64,000 nt of DNA. It comes from Sorangiineae bacterium NIC37A_2 (GTDB taxonomy: Bacteria > Myxococcota_A > Polyangia > Polyangiales > Polyangiaceae). Location of the stretch: positions 62,001-126,000 of the forward strand of contig NASX01000004.1 in the NCBI GenBank assembly GCA_002085155.1. Direction: 5' to 3'. The notes under the pieces are model-generated. The model made no database searches, was not told the DNA's origin, and saw only the letters and a list, made by a program, of their open reading frames with translations. Below are positions 41,357 to 51,116 of the stretch, piece by piece (the stretch's first letter is position 1; each line of letters begins with the position of its first letter). The translations under genes and the position numbers were made by a program.

Positions 41357-42322
41357 ATGCTGAGCTATATCCTGCGTCGTTTTGCCTACGGTGCTCTCGT
41401 CGTCTTGGGAGTGCTCGTCTTTCTGTTCTTCTTGTTCTTCGCGGTCGCGACGCCTGACGACATCGCGCGTCGATCCGTTGGCGAGAAGGCGACACCGGCC
41501 GTGATCGAGCAGTGGAAGATCAACCACGGCTACGATAGGCCCCTCTTCCCCGGCCCCGGACACTACAAGGACAACCTGTTCGTCCGGCACATGACGTCGA
41601 TGCTCACCTTCGACCTCGGCAGGAGTGACGCGGACGGGGTCCCGATCAAGCAGCGTATCGCGGAGGGAGCCGGGCCGAGCCTCGCGCTCAGCGTGCCGCT
41701 CTTCTTCCTCGAACTCTTCGTCAGCGTTGTGGTGAGCTTGTTCGTTGCGTTTTTCCGGGAAACCTATTTCGATCGCATCGTGCTCGTATTTTCTGTCTTC
41801 TCGATGAGCGTCTCGATCCTTCTTTATATCATCGGGGGACAGTTCCTGTTTGGCACAGTATTGCGCTGGTTCCCGCTCAGCGGCTTTGACTCGAGCCCTT
41901 CACTTCTCTTCCGCTTCTTGGCGCTCCCGGTCCTGGTGGGGGTGTTCGCGTCGGTGGGCTCGAGCATCCGCTTTTACCGGACGGTTTTTCTCGAAGAGGT
42001 CCATAAGGACTATGTGCGCACCGCACGCGCCAAAGGAGCGAGCGAGCTTCGGATCATGCTGAAGCACGTCCTGCCGAACGCGATGATCCCGATTTTGACC
42101 AACGTGGTCATGGCGATCCCCTTCCTCTTTACGGGCTCGCTCTTGCTCGAGGCGGGCTTCGGCATCCCTGGCCTCGGAGCGCTCACCGTCGAAGCCATCA
42201 ACGCCAACGACTTCTCGACGTTGCGCGCCATGGTCTTCATCGGCTCCCTCTTGTTCGTCCTAGGCCAAGTCCTGACCGACATCGCCTACACGATCGTCGA
42301 CCCGCGCGTGACCCTGGAGTGA
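41357..42322 (+). CDS. Peptide ABC transporter permease, DppB/OppB type
   Basis: 321 residues with six helices (RFAYGALVVLGVLVFLFFLF, LFFLELFVSVVVSLFVAFFR, VLVFSVFSMSVSILLYIIGG). The cytoplasmic EAA loop is DYVRTARAKGASELRIMLKHVLPNA, which couples to the ATPases. First permease of the importer, followed with no gap by its partner. It follows the binding protein by 100 bp. Confidence 0.93.
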   Translation: MLSYILRRFAYGALVVLGVLVFLFFLFFAVATPDDIARRSVGEKATPAVIEQWKINHGYDRPLFPGPGHYKDNLFVRHMTSMLTFDLGRSDADGVPIKQRIAEGAGPSLALSVPLFFLELFVSVVVSLFVAFFRETYFDRIVLVFSVFSMSVSILLYIIGGQFLFGTVLRWFPLSGFDSSPSLLFRFLALPVLVGVFASVGSSIRFYRTVFLEEVHKDYVRTARAKGASELRIMLKHVLPNAMIPILTNVVMAIPFLFTGSLLLEAGFGIPGLGALTVEAINANDFSTLRAMVFIGSLLFVLGQVLTDIAYTIVDPRVTLE

Positions 42323-43375
42323 ATGAGCATGTCTGAGTTCTTCTCTCCTGGACCAGTTCGCGATGCGCTCACCTCAAGCGTGATCGCTCTGACCGTGCTT
42401 TTGCTGGCCGTCATCGCGATCATCAAAGTGCGGAAAGATGAACCGCTCGCGGCGGGCTTCGCGGAGGTCTACCGGAGGCGACGTTTTTCGATCGCGGTGC
42501 TCGTTCTCTATTGTTTTGTTGCGCTCTTGGACTCGATCGCCTGGGTCGGGGGCGGTTCGGTCAGCGAGGGCGATCTTGTCTCGGCGCACGAGGCTCGGAG
42601 CGTGATCGATCGCGTGTTTTCCCGGCCGAGGGAGAGGGGCTACTCGGCGCCTCTTGCGGACAAGGAGTTTTACGAGGGATCGCCGCTTGCGGCGCGGCAC
42701 GTCCTCGGGACGAACGTCCTCGGCGAGGATGTCCTTTACCTGACGCTGAAGGGGGCGCGGGTGGCGCTCCTGATCGGCGCCGTTACGAGCCTGATCACGA
42801 TCCCGCTCGCGCTGTTCTTCGGCGTCTTGGCCGGTTACTTCGGGGGAAGGCTCGATGACATCATCTTTTTCATCATGAGCACGCTCGCGTCGATGCCCGG
42901 GGTTTTACTCCTGGTGGCGCTCGTAATGGCCCTCGGTCAAGGGACGCTCAGCGTCTGCATCGCGCTCGGTGTTACCAGCTGGGTCGGGTTTGCGCGTTTG
43001 ACGCGCGGGGAAACGATGAAGCTGAGACAGGTCGACTATGTGCTCGCGGCGCGTTCCCTCGGGGTGAGGCCTGCTCGCATCATCCTCCGCCACATCATTC
43101 CGAACCTGTTGCACCTGATCGTCATTACTTTTGTGCTGCTTTTCTCGGGCCTCGTTCTTTCTGAGGCGACCTTGTCCTGGCTCGGGATCGGCGTCGGCGG
43201 GAGCTGGGGTCAGATGATCGCTCAGGCCAAAGACGAGCTGAGCCGAGATCCTCTGATCTGGTGGAACGTAGTGCCCGCTGGGGTCGCGTTGTTCGCGCTG
43301 CTTCTGTGTTTGAATTTGGTCGGAGATGCGCTCCGAGACGTCCTCGATCCCCGCACTCGGAGACTCCGGGCATGA
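42323..43375 (+). CDS. Peptide ABC transporter permease, DppC/OppC type
   Basis: 350 residues. Helices near 18-38 and 55-73, then a cytoplasmic gap and the transport core (LLIGAVTSLITIPLALFFGV, ASMPGVLLLVALVMALGQGT). The EAA motif is DYVLAARSLGVRPARIILRH. The N-terminal extension before the core is longer than usual. ATG at 42323 directly follows the upstream stop; the stop overlaps the next gene as ATGA. Confidence 0.93.
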   Translation: MSMSEFFSPGPVRDALTSSVIALTVLLLAVIAIIKVRKDEPLAAGFAEVYRRRRFSIAVLVLYCFVALLDSIAWVGGGSVSEGDLVSAHEARSVIDRVFSRPRERGYSAPLADKEFYEGSPLAARHVLGTNVLGEDVLYLTLKGARVALLIGAVTSLITIPLALFFGVLAGYFGGRLDDIIFFIMSTLASMPGVLLLVALVMALGQGTLSVCIALGVTSWVGFARLTRGETMKLRQVDYVLAARSLGVRPARIILRHIIPNLLHLIVITFVLLFSGLVLSEATLSWLGIGVGGSWGQMIAQAKDELSRDPLIWWNVVPAGVALFALLLCLNLVGDALRDVLDPRTRRLRA

Positions 43376-44340
43376 GTGTACTTGTCGTCCAAGACCTCAC
43401 GACTTCGCTCCCGACCGATGAGGGGCCCGTACCGATCGTGCGAGATGTCTCCTTTGAGCTCGCGGCAGGGCGCTGTCTGGCGATCGTGGGTGAGAGCGGA
43501 TCCGGAAAGTCGATGACCGCGCTCTCGATCCTCGGGCTCGTGCCGCGCCCGTTGGCCATCACGAGCGGTCAGATCTTGCTCGAGGGGAAGGACCTGGTTC
43601 CGCTCAGCGGCGCTGCCCAAAGACGCGTTCGCGGTCGCGAGATCGCGATGATCTTTCAGGAGCCGATGACGAGCCTGAACCCGGTCATCCGCGTGGGAGA
43701 GCAGGTGATCGAGGCGCTCCTTCTCCATGAGAAGGTCTCGAAGAAGGCCGCCTACGGGCGCGCTCTCGAGCTCTTCGAACGCGTCGGCATCCCCGACCCC
43801 GCGGCCCGGCTCGAGGCTTATCCTCATCAGCTTTCCGGAGGATTGAAGCAGCGGGCGATGATCGCGATGGCGCTCATCATGCGCCCGAAGGTGCTCCTCG
43901 CTGACGAACCGACGACGGCCTTGGACGTGACGATCCAGGCGCAGATTCTGAGACTTCTCCGGGAGCTCATGGGCGAATTTGGGACGGCCCTCCTCCTCAT
44001 CACTCATGATCTAGGGGTGGTGAACCAGATCGCCGACGAGGTTGCGGTCTTTTACGCGGGACGGATCGTGGAGCGCGCTCCTCGTGACCAGTTCTTCAGT
44101 GCACCGGCGCATCCCTACTCCGTGGGTTTGCTCGACGCGCTCCCGGCGCGCGCCCAAAAGGGCGCGCGCCTCCGTGAAATCCCAGGACACGTTCCTTCGC
44201 CGACGAACGTTCCTGCCGGATGCGCTTTTGCTCCCCGTTGCCCGAAGCGAGGCGAGGCCTGCGACGTGGTGCCGAGGCTTGAACCTCTCTGCGATGGTTC
44301 ACGTCGGGTAGCGTGTTTCTATCCGGAGGAGCCAGTATGA
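43372..44340 (+). CDS. Peptide ABC transporter ATPase, DppD/OppD type
   Basis: 322 residues. Walker [10 protein letters not shown] (about 40-48), Q-loop [13 protein letters not shown], signature [15 protein letters not shown], Walker [14 protein letters not shown] and H-loop [12 protein letters not shown]-terminal oligopeptide-family tail has the Cys cluster [14 protein letters not shown] (likely Fe-S or metal-bound). The start at 43372 gives a 4-nt overlap with the permease stop. Energises import. Confidence 0.95.
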   Translation: MSVLVVQDLTTSLPTDEGPVPIVRDVSFELAAGRCLAIVGESGSGKSMTALSILGLVPRPLAITSGQILLEGKDLVPLSGAAQRRVRGREIAMIFQEPMTSLNPVIRVGEQVIEALLLHEKVSKKAAYGRALELFERVGIPDPAARLEAYPHQLSGGLKQRAMIAMALIMRPKVLLADEPTTALDVTIQAQILRLLRELMGEFGTALLLITHDLGVVNQIADEVAVFYAGRIVERAPRDQFFSAPAHPYSVGLLDALPARAQKGARLREIPGHVPSPTNVPAGCAFAPRCPKRGEACDVVPRLEPLCDGSRRVACFYPEEPV

Positions 44341-45362
44341 CTTTGCTCTCGGTGCGCGACCTCCGAGTCTGGTTCCCGATCCAGAAGGGCCTCTTTCGCC
44401 GCGTTGTGGGGCATGTTCGGGCCGTCGATGGGGTCACCTTCGAAGTGAACGAGGGGGAGACTGTGGCGCTCGTGGGCGAAAGCGGCTGCGGGAAGACGAC
44501 GGTCGGACGAGCGATCTTGCGCTTGGTCGAGCCGACGAGCGGCGAAGTGCGCTTTTTGGGCGAAAATGTCGCAGACCTCGATGAAAAGGGCCTACGCAAG
44601 GTGCGGAAGAACGCCTCGATGGTCTTCCAAGATCCGATGACCTCGCTCGATCCGCGCATGCGCGTGATCGACATCGTCGCCGAGGGCATCGACGAACATG
44701 GTCTCGTGAAGGGCCAGGAGGAGCGAAAGCGGCGAGTCACGGAGCTCCTCGAACGAGTGGAGCTGCGCGGCGAGCACCTGACGCGATATCCGCATGAGTT
44801 TTCGGGCGGGCAAAGGCAGAGAATCGGGATCGCGAGGGCTCTCGCCGTCGAACCCAAGCTCATCATCTGCGACGAAGCGGTGAGCGCTCTCGACTTGTCG
44901 ATTCAGGCCCAGGTCTTGAATCTGCTCGACGACCTGAAGCGTGAGCTGAACCTCGCTTATCTCTTCATTAGCCACGACTTGGCTGTGGTTCGCCACATCG
45001 CCGATCGAGTCTTCGTGATGTACCTCGGCGTGATCGTGGAAGAGGGGCCGGCGGACGCCCTGTTTAGCGCCCCGCTGCACCCCTACACCCAGGTTCTTCT
45101 GGCCTCGGCTCCTTCGGTCGAGTCCCGGCTAGGAGCGGCTCCGCTTGCGGGCGACGTCCCCTCCCCCGCAAACCCTCCCCCCGGCTGCCGCTTCCATACC
45201 CGCTGCCCGGTGAAGATCGCGCGCTGCTCGGTGGAGGTCCCAGAGCCGCGGAAGGTCCGACTTCAGACCGTCGCCTGTCACCTCGTCTCGCCGGATGCAG
45301 CCTCACAGGAGGGGACGAGTCCGACTCCGGGTGACGCCTCACAGGAAGGGGAAAGCCGCTAG
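44337..45362 (+). CDS. Peptide ABC transporter ATPase, DppF/OppF type
   Basis: 341 residues. Walker [24 protein letters not shown]-loop, [15 protein letters not shown] signature, [13 protein letters not shown] Walker B and [10 protein letters not shown]. The Cys tail reads [25 protein letters not shown] at the N-terminus is typical OppF/DppF. The C-terminus adds a repetitive tail ([19 protein letters not shown]) without clear function. ATGA overlap with the DppD gene. Last gene of the transporter operon. Confidence 0.95.
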   Translation: MTLLSVRDLRVWFPIQKGLFRRVVGHVRAVDGVTFEVNEGETVALVGESGCGKTTVGRAILRLVEPTSGEVRFLGENVADLDEKGLRKVRKNASMVFQDPMTSLDPRMRVIDIVAEGIDEHGLVKGQEERKRRVTELLERVELRGEHLTRYPHEFSGGQRQRIGIARALAVEPKLIICDEAVSALDLSIQAQVLNLLDDLKRELNLAYLFISHDLAVVRHIADRVFVMYLGVIVEEGPADALFSAPLHPYTQVLLASAPSVESRLGAAPLAGDVPSPANPPPGCRFHTRCPVKIARCSVEVPEPRKVRLQTVACHLVSPDAASQEGTSPTPGDASQEGESR

Positions 45363-45424
45363 CGAATGGGCGAGGGCCCGGGCTCTGCTCGGAACCTCGC
45401 GCCGCTCATGGTAGGCGGGGCGCC

Positions 45425-47956
45425 ATGGTTCGTTTGGCAAGAGGGATCGCTTCACGCTGGAAGGGGATGGGCCCGAGCATGGCGGCCTTTGTCCTTTGCG
45501 TGCTGGGTGCGGTCTTCTACCTGCGCCATCTCAACCAGAGCTATCGCCTGGAGGAGTGGCTCGCCTTTCGGATCCTCGAGATTGGCCTTTGGGCCGTGCT
45601 CCTGCATGGGTCCCTCGTCCTTGTCGGCGCTCGACTTCTTCGGCTGCTGGTCGACCGCGACGAGCTTGGTCCCGGAGAGCTCTTTCTCCAGTCCTTTGTT
45701 CTCGGTACGGCGGCCTTCTCCTTTGCCATGTACTTGGCGGGAGCACTCTCGCTCTACGCCTCCTGGTTTGCGATCGGGCTGCCTCTCGCCTTCGCTATCG
45801 CGGGGGCGAGCGACGCAGGTTACCTCATGAGACGTCTCCGAGAGGCGCTCCGACCGGTTCCCACGACGTCTATCGGTACGAGCCTCTTACGTTACGGCGC
45901 GATCGCTTTTGGAGCGACGATGTTGGCCTTCGTTTATATCGAGGCCTTAACGCCGAGCTCCTTTAACTTCGACGCGATTTGGTACCACGTTCCCGTTGCG
46001 CAGGATTACGCGCGGCTCGGAAAGATCGTTCCTTTCTACGGAGACAACCACCGCGCCTACCCACACTTGACGAGCCTGTTTCAGACCTGGGCGCTCCTGG
46101 TTCCTTTCCTCGATCCGGTGCAGCTCAAGTGGATGCTCATCCTCCATCTCGAGTTCGCCATTGTCGTTTGGCGGATGGTCGGGGCCGCGGCCATGGCCCG
46201 CTATCTGCTCGGAGGACGCAAAGTACCGGGCCTCTGGGCCGCATTTTTCCTGTTCCCTTCGATCTTCATCTACGACCAGAACATCGGCGGTTCGGCCGAT
46301 CATTACGTCGGCGTCACGGCGGTCCCGATCTTTCTCGCCCTCATGCGGGCTCTGCCCTCCTTCCATGTGGGGTATGCGATCCTGACGGGCGTCGCGGCGG
46401 GCCTCCATATTCTTACGAAGTACCAGGCGATCTACTCCGTGGTCGCCGTGGCCACCTTCGCGAGCTGTCGCTGCCTGTACGGAATTTTTGCGCGCTTCTA
46501 TCGCGCTCGCAAAGGACGCTCGCTTCCTGAGGGCGCTCCGTCCCCGCGCGCGTTGCTCCTTGGACCGGCCTTGATCCTCCTCGGCGCGCTGGTCGTCTCT
46601 TCGCCTCACTTCATCAAAAATACCGTCTACTATCAGAACCCGGTTTATCCCTTCGCGCAGAAGCTCTTCCCTTCGAGCTTTGACGACTGGGAGCCGCCGG
46701 CTCGGGATGAGGCTGTTACCTTGCTGAGCGAGGGTCGGGGGAAGAAGCGGGAGAAGAGCCGTTCCCGAGCCGGGGAGGATGACGGTCCGCTCCCGAGCCA
46801 GAAGAAGCGGAAGAAGGACCCCTGGGACTTCGAGTTCGGACCTCGCGGCATCGACTTCAAGCCTCAGGGCGACGGCTTCGTGGAGAAGGTCGTCTGGTGG
46901 CACAAGACGCTCGCTGACTGGCCCTTCCTCACCGGTAATCGCGGCTTCACTGAAGGGCGTCCCTATATGGGCGCGGTGTTTGTGCTTCTGATGCCCGCGC
47001 TGCTGTTGATTCGGGGATCGCGCCGCCTGTGGCTCGCCACCGGCTACGTCTACGTTGTTTTTTCGGTCTGGGCGCTGACGAGCGCCAACGACCGCTACCT
47101 GCTCACGATCCTGTCTCTGCCGATCGGACTTTGCGCAGCTCTGATCGTTCGCGTGGCTGAGCTTGGAAGGCTCGCTCGTGTGGGACTGTCCTGCCTCATC
47201 GGGGTGCAGCTCCTTTGGGGCACGGACGCGCCCCTTCAATACGGTGGTGCCCGTTTCGCAGACGCCGTCTCACTCGTCCGCGCAGGTCACTCCGGGAAGA
47301 CCCTCGAAGAACGCCTGCGCTACCGGAAGAATGAGCTCACCGTCTCCGCGAGCCTCCCGAAGGACGCGGTGGTTCTGGGGCGATATTACAAATCGCTCTT
47401 GGGCTTCGACCGGATGACTCTCAACACCCACGCCGACATCCAGACGTACATCGACTTCAAGAACCTCATGAGTCTCGATGATTTCTGGCAGATCTGCCGG
47501 GACCGAGGCGTCACCCATCTTCTGTATCCCGAAGGGGAGCGCCAGCCGGTGCGCGCGCACGAGCTCGTGTTGTTCGACGCGCTGGTGGAGAAGAGCCACA
47601 ATAAGAGGAAGATGTCGGGGCTCGTCATTGCTGAGCTGTCTCCGGAGCCTCCTGGTCACCCTGAGCCGTTTTTGGTGCTGGTTCGTGGCCTCAAGGAGTA
47701 CCAAGACGGCCTCTACCCCGTGCATCTGCTCTCCTTGGATAACCGCCGCGAATCGAAGAAGGGCCCGAGGCCGCTCAGCTCCTATCGCAAGGACAACGCT
47801 TCGGCGCTCCTCGAAAAGGCCCACGCGGTGCTCTTGGGCGGACGCAAGGGCAGCTTCGACGGGGCTTCGCTCGACGAGGCGTTCTACCAAGTGGAGCGGT
47901 TCCGAGGGCTTGAGGTTTGGCTTCGCAGAGATGACATAGGGGAGGAAGACGAATGA
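45425..47956 (+). CDS. GT39/ArnT-like membrane glycosyltransferase family protein (GT-C fold)
   Basis: 843 residues with about ten or more hydrophobic helices. Early helices (MAAFVLCVLGAVFYLRHL) precede the lumenal first loop with FDAIWYHVPVAQDYAR, where an acidic Asp in a GT-C-like position would be catalytic, and ILTKYQAIYSVVAVATFASC. The product fits dolichyl/polyprenyl-phosphate-linked mannosyl/aminoarabinose transferases of the GT-C class; the exact donor is unknown. A Lys/Arg/Asp-rich insertion at about 418-475 (GRGKKREKSRSRAGEDD) and a long polar C-terminus are unusual. Its stop overlaps the next gene by 4 nt. Confidence 0.72.
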   Translation: MVRLARGIASRWKGMGPSMAAFVLCVLGAVFYLRHLNQSYRLEEWLAFRILEIGLWAVLLHGSLVLVGARLLRLLVDRDELGPGELFLQSFVLGTAAFSFAMYLAGALSLYASWFAIGLPLAFAIAGASDAGYLMRRLREALRPVPTTSIGTSLLRYGAIAFGATMLAFVYIEALTPSSFNFDAIWYHVPVAQDYARLGKIVPFYGDNHRAYPHLTSLFQTWALLVPFLDPVQLKWMLILHLEFAIVVWRMVGAAAMARYLLGGRKVPGLWAAFFLFPSIFIYDQNIGGSADHYVGVTAVPIFLALMRALPSFHVGYAILTGVAAGLHILTKYQAIYSVVAVATFASCRCLYGIFARFYRARKGRSLPEGAPSPRALLLGPALILLGALVVSSPHFIKNTVYYQNPVYPFAQKLFPSSFDDWEPPARDEAVTLLSEGRGKKREKSRSRAGEDDGPLPSQKKRKKDPWDFEFGPRGIDFKPQGDGFVEKVVWWHKTLADWPFLTGNRGFTEGRPYMGAVFVLLMPALLLIRGSRRLWLATGYVYVVFSVWALTSANDRYLLTILSLPIGLCAALIVRVAELGRLARVGLSCLIGVQLLWGTDAPLQYGGARFADAVSLVRAGHSGKTLEERLRYRKNELTVSASLPKDAVVLGRYYKSLLGFDRMTLNTHADIQTYIDFKNLMSLDDFWQICRDRGVTHLLYPEGERQPVRAHELVLFDALVEKSHNKRKMSGLVIAELSPEPPGHPEPFLVLVRGLKEYQDGLYPVHLLSLDNRRESKKGPRPLSSYRKDNASALLEKAHAVLLGGRKGSFDGASLDEAFYQVERFRGLEVWLRRDDIGEEDE

Positions 47957-48579
47957 ACGGTCTGTCGATCGGCTTTGCTATGGCGGGCCTGACTGTCTTC
48001 GTAGCGCTTCGAAGCCGCTATGGAGCAAAGAGCGCACGGAAGGGGCTACCTGTCCTCGCGGAAGAGCTCGGTCTCACGTTCAAGCCGTCTCCGTACAAGA
48101 CTGGCATCGGCAAACTGACCGGGGTTTACGCCGGGTTTCGTGTTGTCGTCGATCCTGACGACACACAATCGATCCGCATCTCGCTCGAGCAGCCCCTCGG
48201 CCTCGAGCTCCGAAGCTCACTCGAACGCCGCCCGCTCCGGAACGAGCAACGACGCTTCGAACCGAGTTTACGCGAGGTGGCTCGGGCGCTTCCTACCTGT
48301 CAGGGGACCGAAGCAGCCATCGAGCGGTTCGAGGCGGCGCCGAGCGCGCCTGAGGTCGCGCGCTTCCTCAAGCTTCACACGGTCAAATCTCTCATTTTGA
48401 CCGAGAGCGGCCTTACTGTCCACTTCGACTTCGGCCGCCCGCCGCACCTTCCGCCCAAAGTCGTGAAAGAGACCTTGACGCTCCTGACGCGTTTTCTGGT
48501 CGAGCTGGGCGCGGAGCCCGGGCTCTCTGCCGGTGGCGGGAATTCGGAGAACCCGGGCCCTTCGAACGAGCTCAGCTGA
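47953..48579 (+). CDS. Hypothetical anchored protein coupled to the GT-C gene
   Basis: 208 residues. A short N-terminal hydrophobic segment (IGFAMAGLTVFVALRSRYG), then a soluble domain rich in Arg/Leu. No motif recognised. It starts at ATGA overlapping the glycosyltransferase stop, so the two are translationally coupled and may work together. Its end overlaps the convergent RimB-RimK gene by 8 bp across a palindrome (see findings). Confidence 0.7.
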   Translation: MNGLSIGFAMAGLTVFVALRSRYGAKSARKGLPVLAEELGLTFKPSPYKTGIGKLTGVYAGFRVVVDPDDTQSIRISLEQPLGLELRSSLERRPLRNEQRRFEPSLREVARALPTCQGTEAAIERFEAAPSAPEVARFLKLHTVKSLILTESGLTVHFDFGRPPHLPPKVVKETLTLLTRFLVELGAEPGLSAGGGNSENPGPSNELS

Positions 48580-49948
48580 GCTGCTGTTCGATCGCCTCGA
48601 TCATCGCTTCGGCGACCCCGATACCGGTCGCTTGCTCGATGCCTTCGAGACCAGGGGAGGAGTTCACCTCGAGCAAGAGGGAGCCCTGCTTCGAGCGGAT
48701 CATGTCGACGCCCGCGACCCGAAGGCCCATGGTTCTGGCCGCTCGGATCGCGATGGCCTCTTCTTCTCGCGTGATTTCGATGGGCGAGGCGACGCCGCCC
48801 AAATGAAGATTGGCCCGGAAGTCTCCGTCCGCCGCTGTGCGCTCCATGGCGGCGACGACCTTGCCGTTGATGACGAAGCAGCGCAGATCTTTGCCGCCTG
48901 CTTCGCGGACGAACTCTTGGACGAGGAGATTCGCGTTCAGGCTCTTGAAGGCATTGATCACGCTCTCGGCGGCCTTCTTCGTCTCCGCGAGCACAACGCC
49001 GCGACCCTGCGCTCCGGAGAGAAGTTTCACGACCAGCGGCGCTCCACCGACCATTTTGACCAGGCTGGCTGTCTCGACCGGTGAATGGGCGAAGCCGCTC
49101 GTGGGGATGTCGATGCCGCGGTTCAGAAGCAGCTGGAGCGCGAAGAGTTTGTCGCGCGACTGGGAGATGGCGAGCGCGGAGTTCAACGAAAAGACGCCCA
49201 TCGCTTCGAAATGCCGGGTCAGAGCGCAGCCATAAAACGTGACCGACGGACGAATCCTCGGGATCACCGCGTCCAAATCACTCACGTTCTGTCCGCCCCG
49301 GTAGTAGACCTGGGGCGCGGCCGCATCGAGCTTCATGTAACAATGTTTGATGTTCAGAAAGAACATCTCGTGACCCCGAGCGCGACCCGCCTCAATGATG
49401 CGGCGATTTGAGTAGAGCTCGGGATTGCTTGCGAGCAATGCGATGCGAAGACCTCGGCTCGGGGGCGGAGGATCCGACTCGTATGCGGCCCGGAGAGCGC
49501 TCTCGTTCGGCTCACCGAGCAAGCAGGAGGAGCTCGGATCAATCAGGGCGCGCTCTGCCATAGCCTCGCGGCCGAGCAACATGCGATAACCCATCGAGTC
49601 TCGATTAGAGAGGGTGAGCTCGATGTCCCATTGATCGCCGCCGAGGGCGAGCGGGACTCGGATCGCATAACGTCGCTCACTCTCACCCGTCGATGACTTC
49701 ACCACTCGTCGGTCGAGGACCTGCGCCTCCGAGCGAACGACAGCCCTCCGCGTCTTCCTGCGCGGATGGATCTCGAAGCGGATCCAGAGCTGACCGTTGC
49801 GCTCGAAGCGCTCGATGTGGAAGGCGTGGATGGCTGAGGTCTTGGCCCCGCTGTCGACGCGGGCCAGGATGTGGGGGAGCCCGAGGCTCGGGAGGGAGCA
49901 CCACTCGGTGCTGCCAAGGATCAGACGGCGCTGGGGGGGGTCCGGCAT
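48572..49948 (-). CDS. RimB-like aspartic protease fused to RimK-like ATP-grasp ligase
   Basis: 458 residues. The N-terminal ~150 residues form a retropepsin-like domain of the ATP-dependent zinc protease/RimB family (PF05618-type): [18 protein letters not shown] carries the Asp32-Ser-Gly catalytic triplet. Residues about 165-457 are a RimK-type ATP-grasp ligase: [57 protein letters not shown], and the ADP/Mg region [20 protein letters not shown]. RimK adds glutamate to ribosomal protein S6; RimB/RimA-type proteases remove such tails. Fusion of both activities in one chain would allow addition and removal. Stop overlaps the neighbouring hypothetical gene by 8 bp. Confidence 0.88.
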   Translation of the reverse strand: MPDPPQRRLILGSTEWCSLPSLGLPHILARVDSGAKTSAIHAFHIERFERNGQLWIRFEIHPRRKTRRAVVRSEAQVLDRRVVKSSTGESERRYAIRVPLALGGDQWDIELTLSNRDSMGYRMLLGREAMAERALIDPSSSCLLGEPNESALRAAYESDPPPPSRGLRIALLASNPELYSNRRIIEAGRARGHEMFFLNIKHCYMKLDAAAPQVYYRGGQNVSDLDAVIPRIRPSVTFYGCALTRHFEAMGVFSLNSALAISQSRDKLFALQLLLNRGIDIPTSGFAHSPVETASLVKMVGGAPLVVKLLSGAQGRGVVLAETKKAAESVINAFKSLNANLLVQEFVREAGGKDLRCFVINGKVVAAMERTAADGDFRANLHLGGVASPIEITREEEAIAIRAARTMGLRVAGVDMIRSKQGSLLLEVNSSPGLEGIEQATGIGVAEAMIEAIEQQLS

Positions 49949-50086
49949 GGGGGCTCGCGAGGGGTCTCCGAGTGTGGTCGTCCTGCCCCCCGGCAGGAAG
50001 GGGCGTCCCCGAAACGGGGAAAATTCCAGAAAAGGAGTAAAATATTCAGGGATCCCGGACTAGCGACCCTATTGGCGCCTTTTCCG
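49949..50086. promoter_or_regulatory. Divergent promoter region of cysD and rimB-rimK
   Basis: 138 bp with a G/C-rich first half (G run, CCCCCCGG, CCCCGAAACGGGG hairpin) and a more A/T-rich second half near 50020-50055, where a promoter for cysD could lie. No riboswitch is recognised. Confidence 0.4.
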
Positions 50087-51085
50087 ATGCCTGAGGTGGT
50101 ACAAACCCCACCGCCCATGGAGACCAGTCAACCGCCCGTCGGCGCGTCCACGAACGACCGGGACGCGCACCGAATCCTGAACCCCGAACGCCTCTCCCAC
50201 CTCCGCCTCCTCGAAGCCGAGGCCATCCACATCATTCGGGAGGTCGCCGCCGAGTTCGATAACCCCGTGATGCTCTACAGCATCGGGAAGGACTCGGGGG
50301 TGATGGTGCACCTTGCGCGCAAGGCTTTTTATCCGGGCAAGCCTCCGTTCCCGTTGCTGCACGTGGATACGACCTGGAAATTCCGTGAAATGATCGAGTT
50401 CCGTGACCAGTTCACGAAGCAGATCGGTCTTGAGCTCCTCGTGCACACGAACATGGAGGGTGTACGTCAGGGGATTGGTCCCTTCTCTCACGGGAGCGCG
50501 GTTCACACCGACGTCATGAAGACCCAGGCGCTTCTGCAGGCGCTCGGCAAGTACGGCTTCAACGCGGCCTTCGGCGGCGCTCGCCGGGACGAAGAGCGGA
50601 GCCGCGCCAAAGAGCGCATTTACTCGTTCCGCGACCGGTACGGGAAATGGGACCCGAAGAATCAGCGTCCCGAGCTCTGGAACCTTTATAACGGACGCAT
50701 CATCAAGGGAGAGAGCATCCGCGTCTTCCCGATGTCGAACTGGACTGAGCTCGACATCTGGCTCTACACGTATCTCGAGAACATCCCGGTCGTCCCGCTC
50801 TACTACGCGAAGGAGCGACCGGTCGTCGACCGCGACGGCACGCTGATCATGGTCGACGATGAGCGCATGCCGCTTCGCCCCGGGGAGAAACCCCGCATGG
50901 AGCTCGTCCGTTTCCGCACGCTTGGCTGTTATCCGCTCACCGGAGCCATCCGCTCCACCGCCACGACGCTCCCGGAGATCATCTCCGAGATGCTCATCGC
51001 CAAGGAATCCGAGCGACAAGGCCGCATCATCGATCACGACTCGGATGGGTCGATGGAAGAGAAGAAGCGAGCCGGGTACTTCTGA
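50087..51085 (+). CDS. cysD: Sulfate adenylyltransferase small subunit
   Basis: 332 residues. The PP-loop motif is [20 protein letters not shown]; further conserved blocks are [65 protein letters not shown], and the [10 protein letters not shown] end. With CysN it makes adenosine-5'-phosphosulfate from sulfate and ATP. ATG at 50087 is chosen; ATG at 50117 is an alternative. CysN-CysC follows in 31 bp. Confidence 0.96.
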   Translation: MPEVVQTPPPMETSQPPVGASTNDRDAHRILNPERLSHLRLLEAEAIHIIREVAAEFDNPVMLYSIGKDSGVMVHLARKAFYPGKPPFPLLHVDTTWKFREMIEFRDQFTKQIGLELLVHTNMEGVRQGIGPFSHGSAVHTDVMKTQALLQALGKYGFNAAFGGARRDEERSRAKERIYSFRDRYGKWDPKNQRPELWNLYNGRIIKGESIRVFPMSNWTELDIWLYTYLENIPVVPLYYAKERPVVDRDGTLIMVDDERMPLRPGEKPRMELVRFRTLGCYPLTGAIRSTATTLPEIISEMLIAKESERQGRIIDHDSDGSMEEKKRAGYF

Positions 51086-51116
51086 GTGAGAGGCCTTTTC
51101 CCGAGAGATTTCTGAA

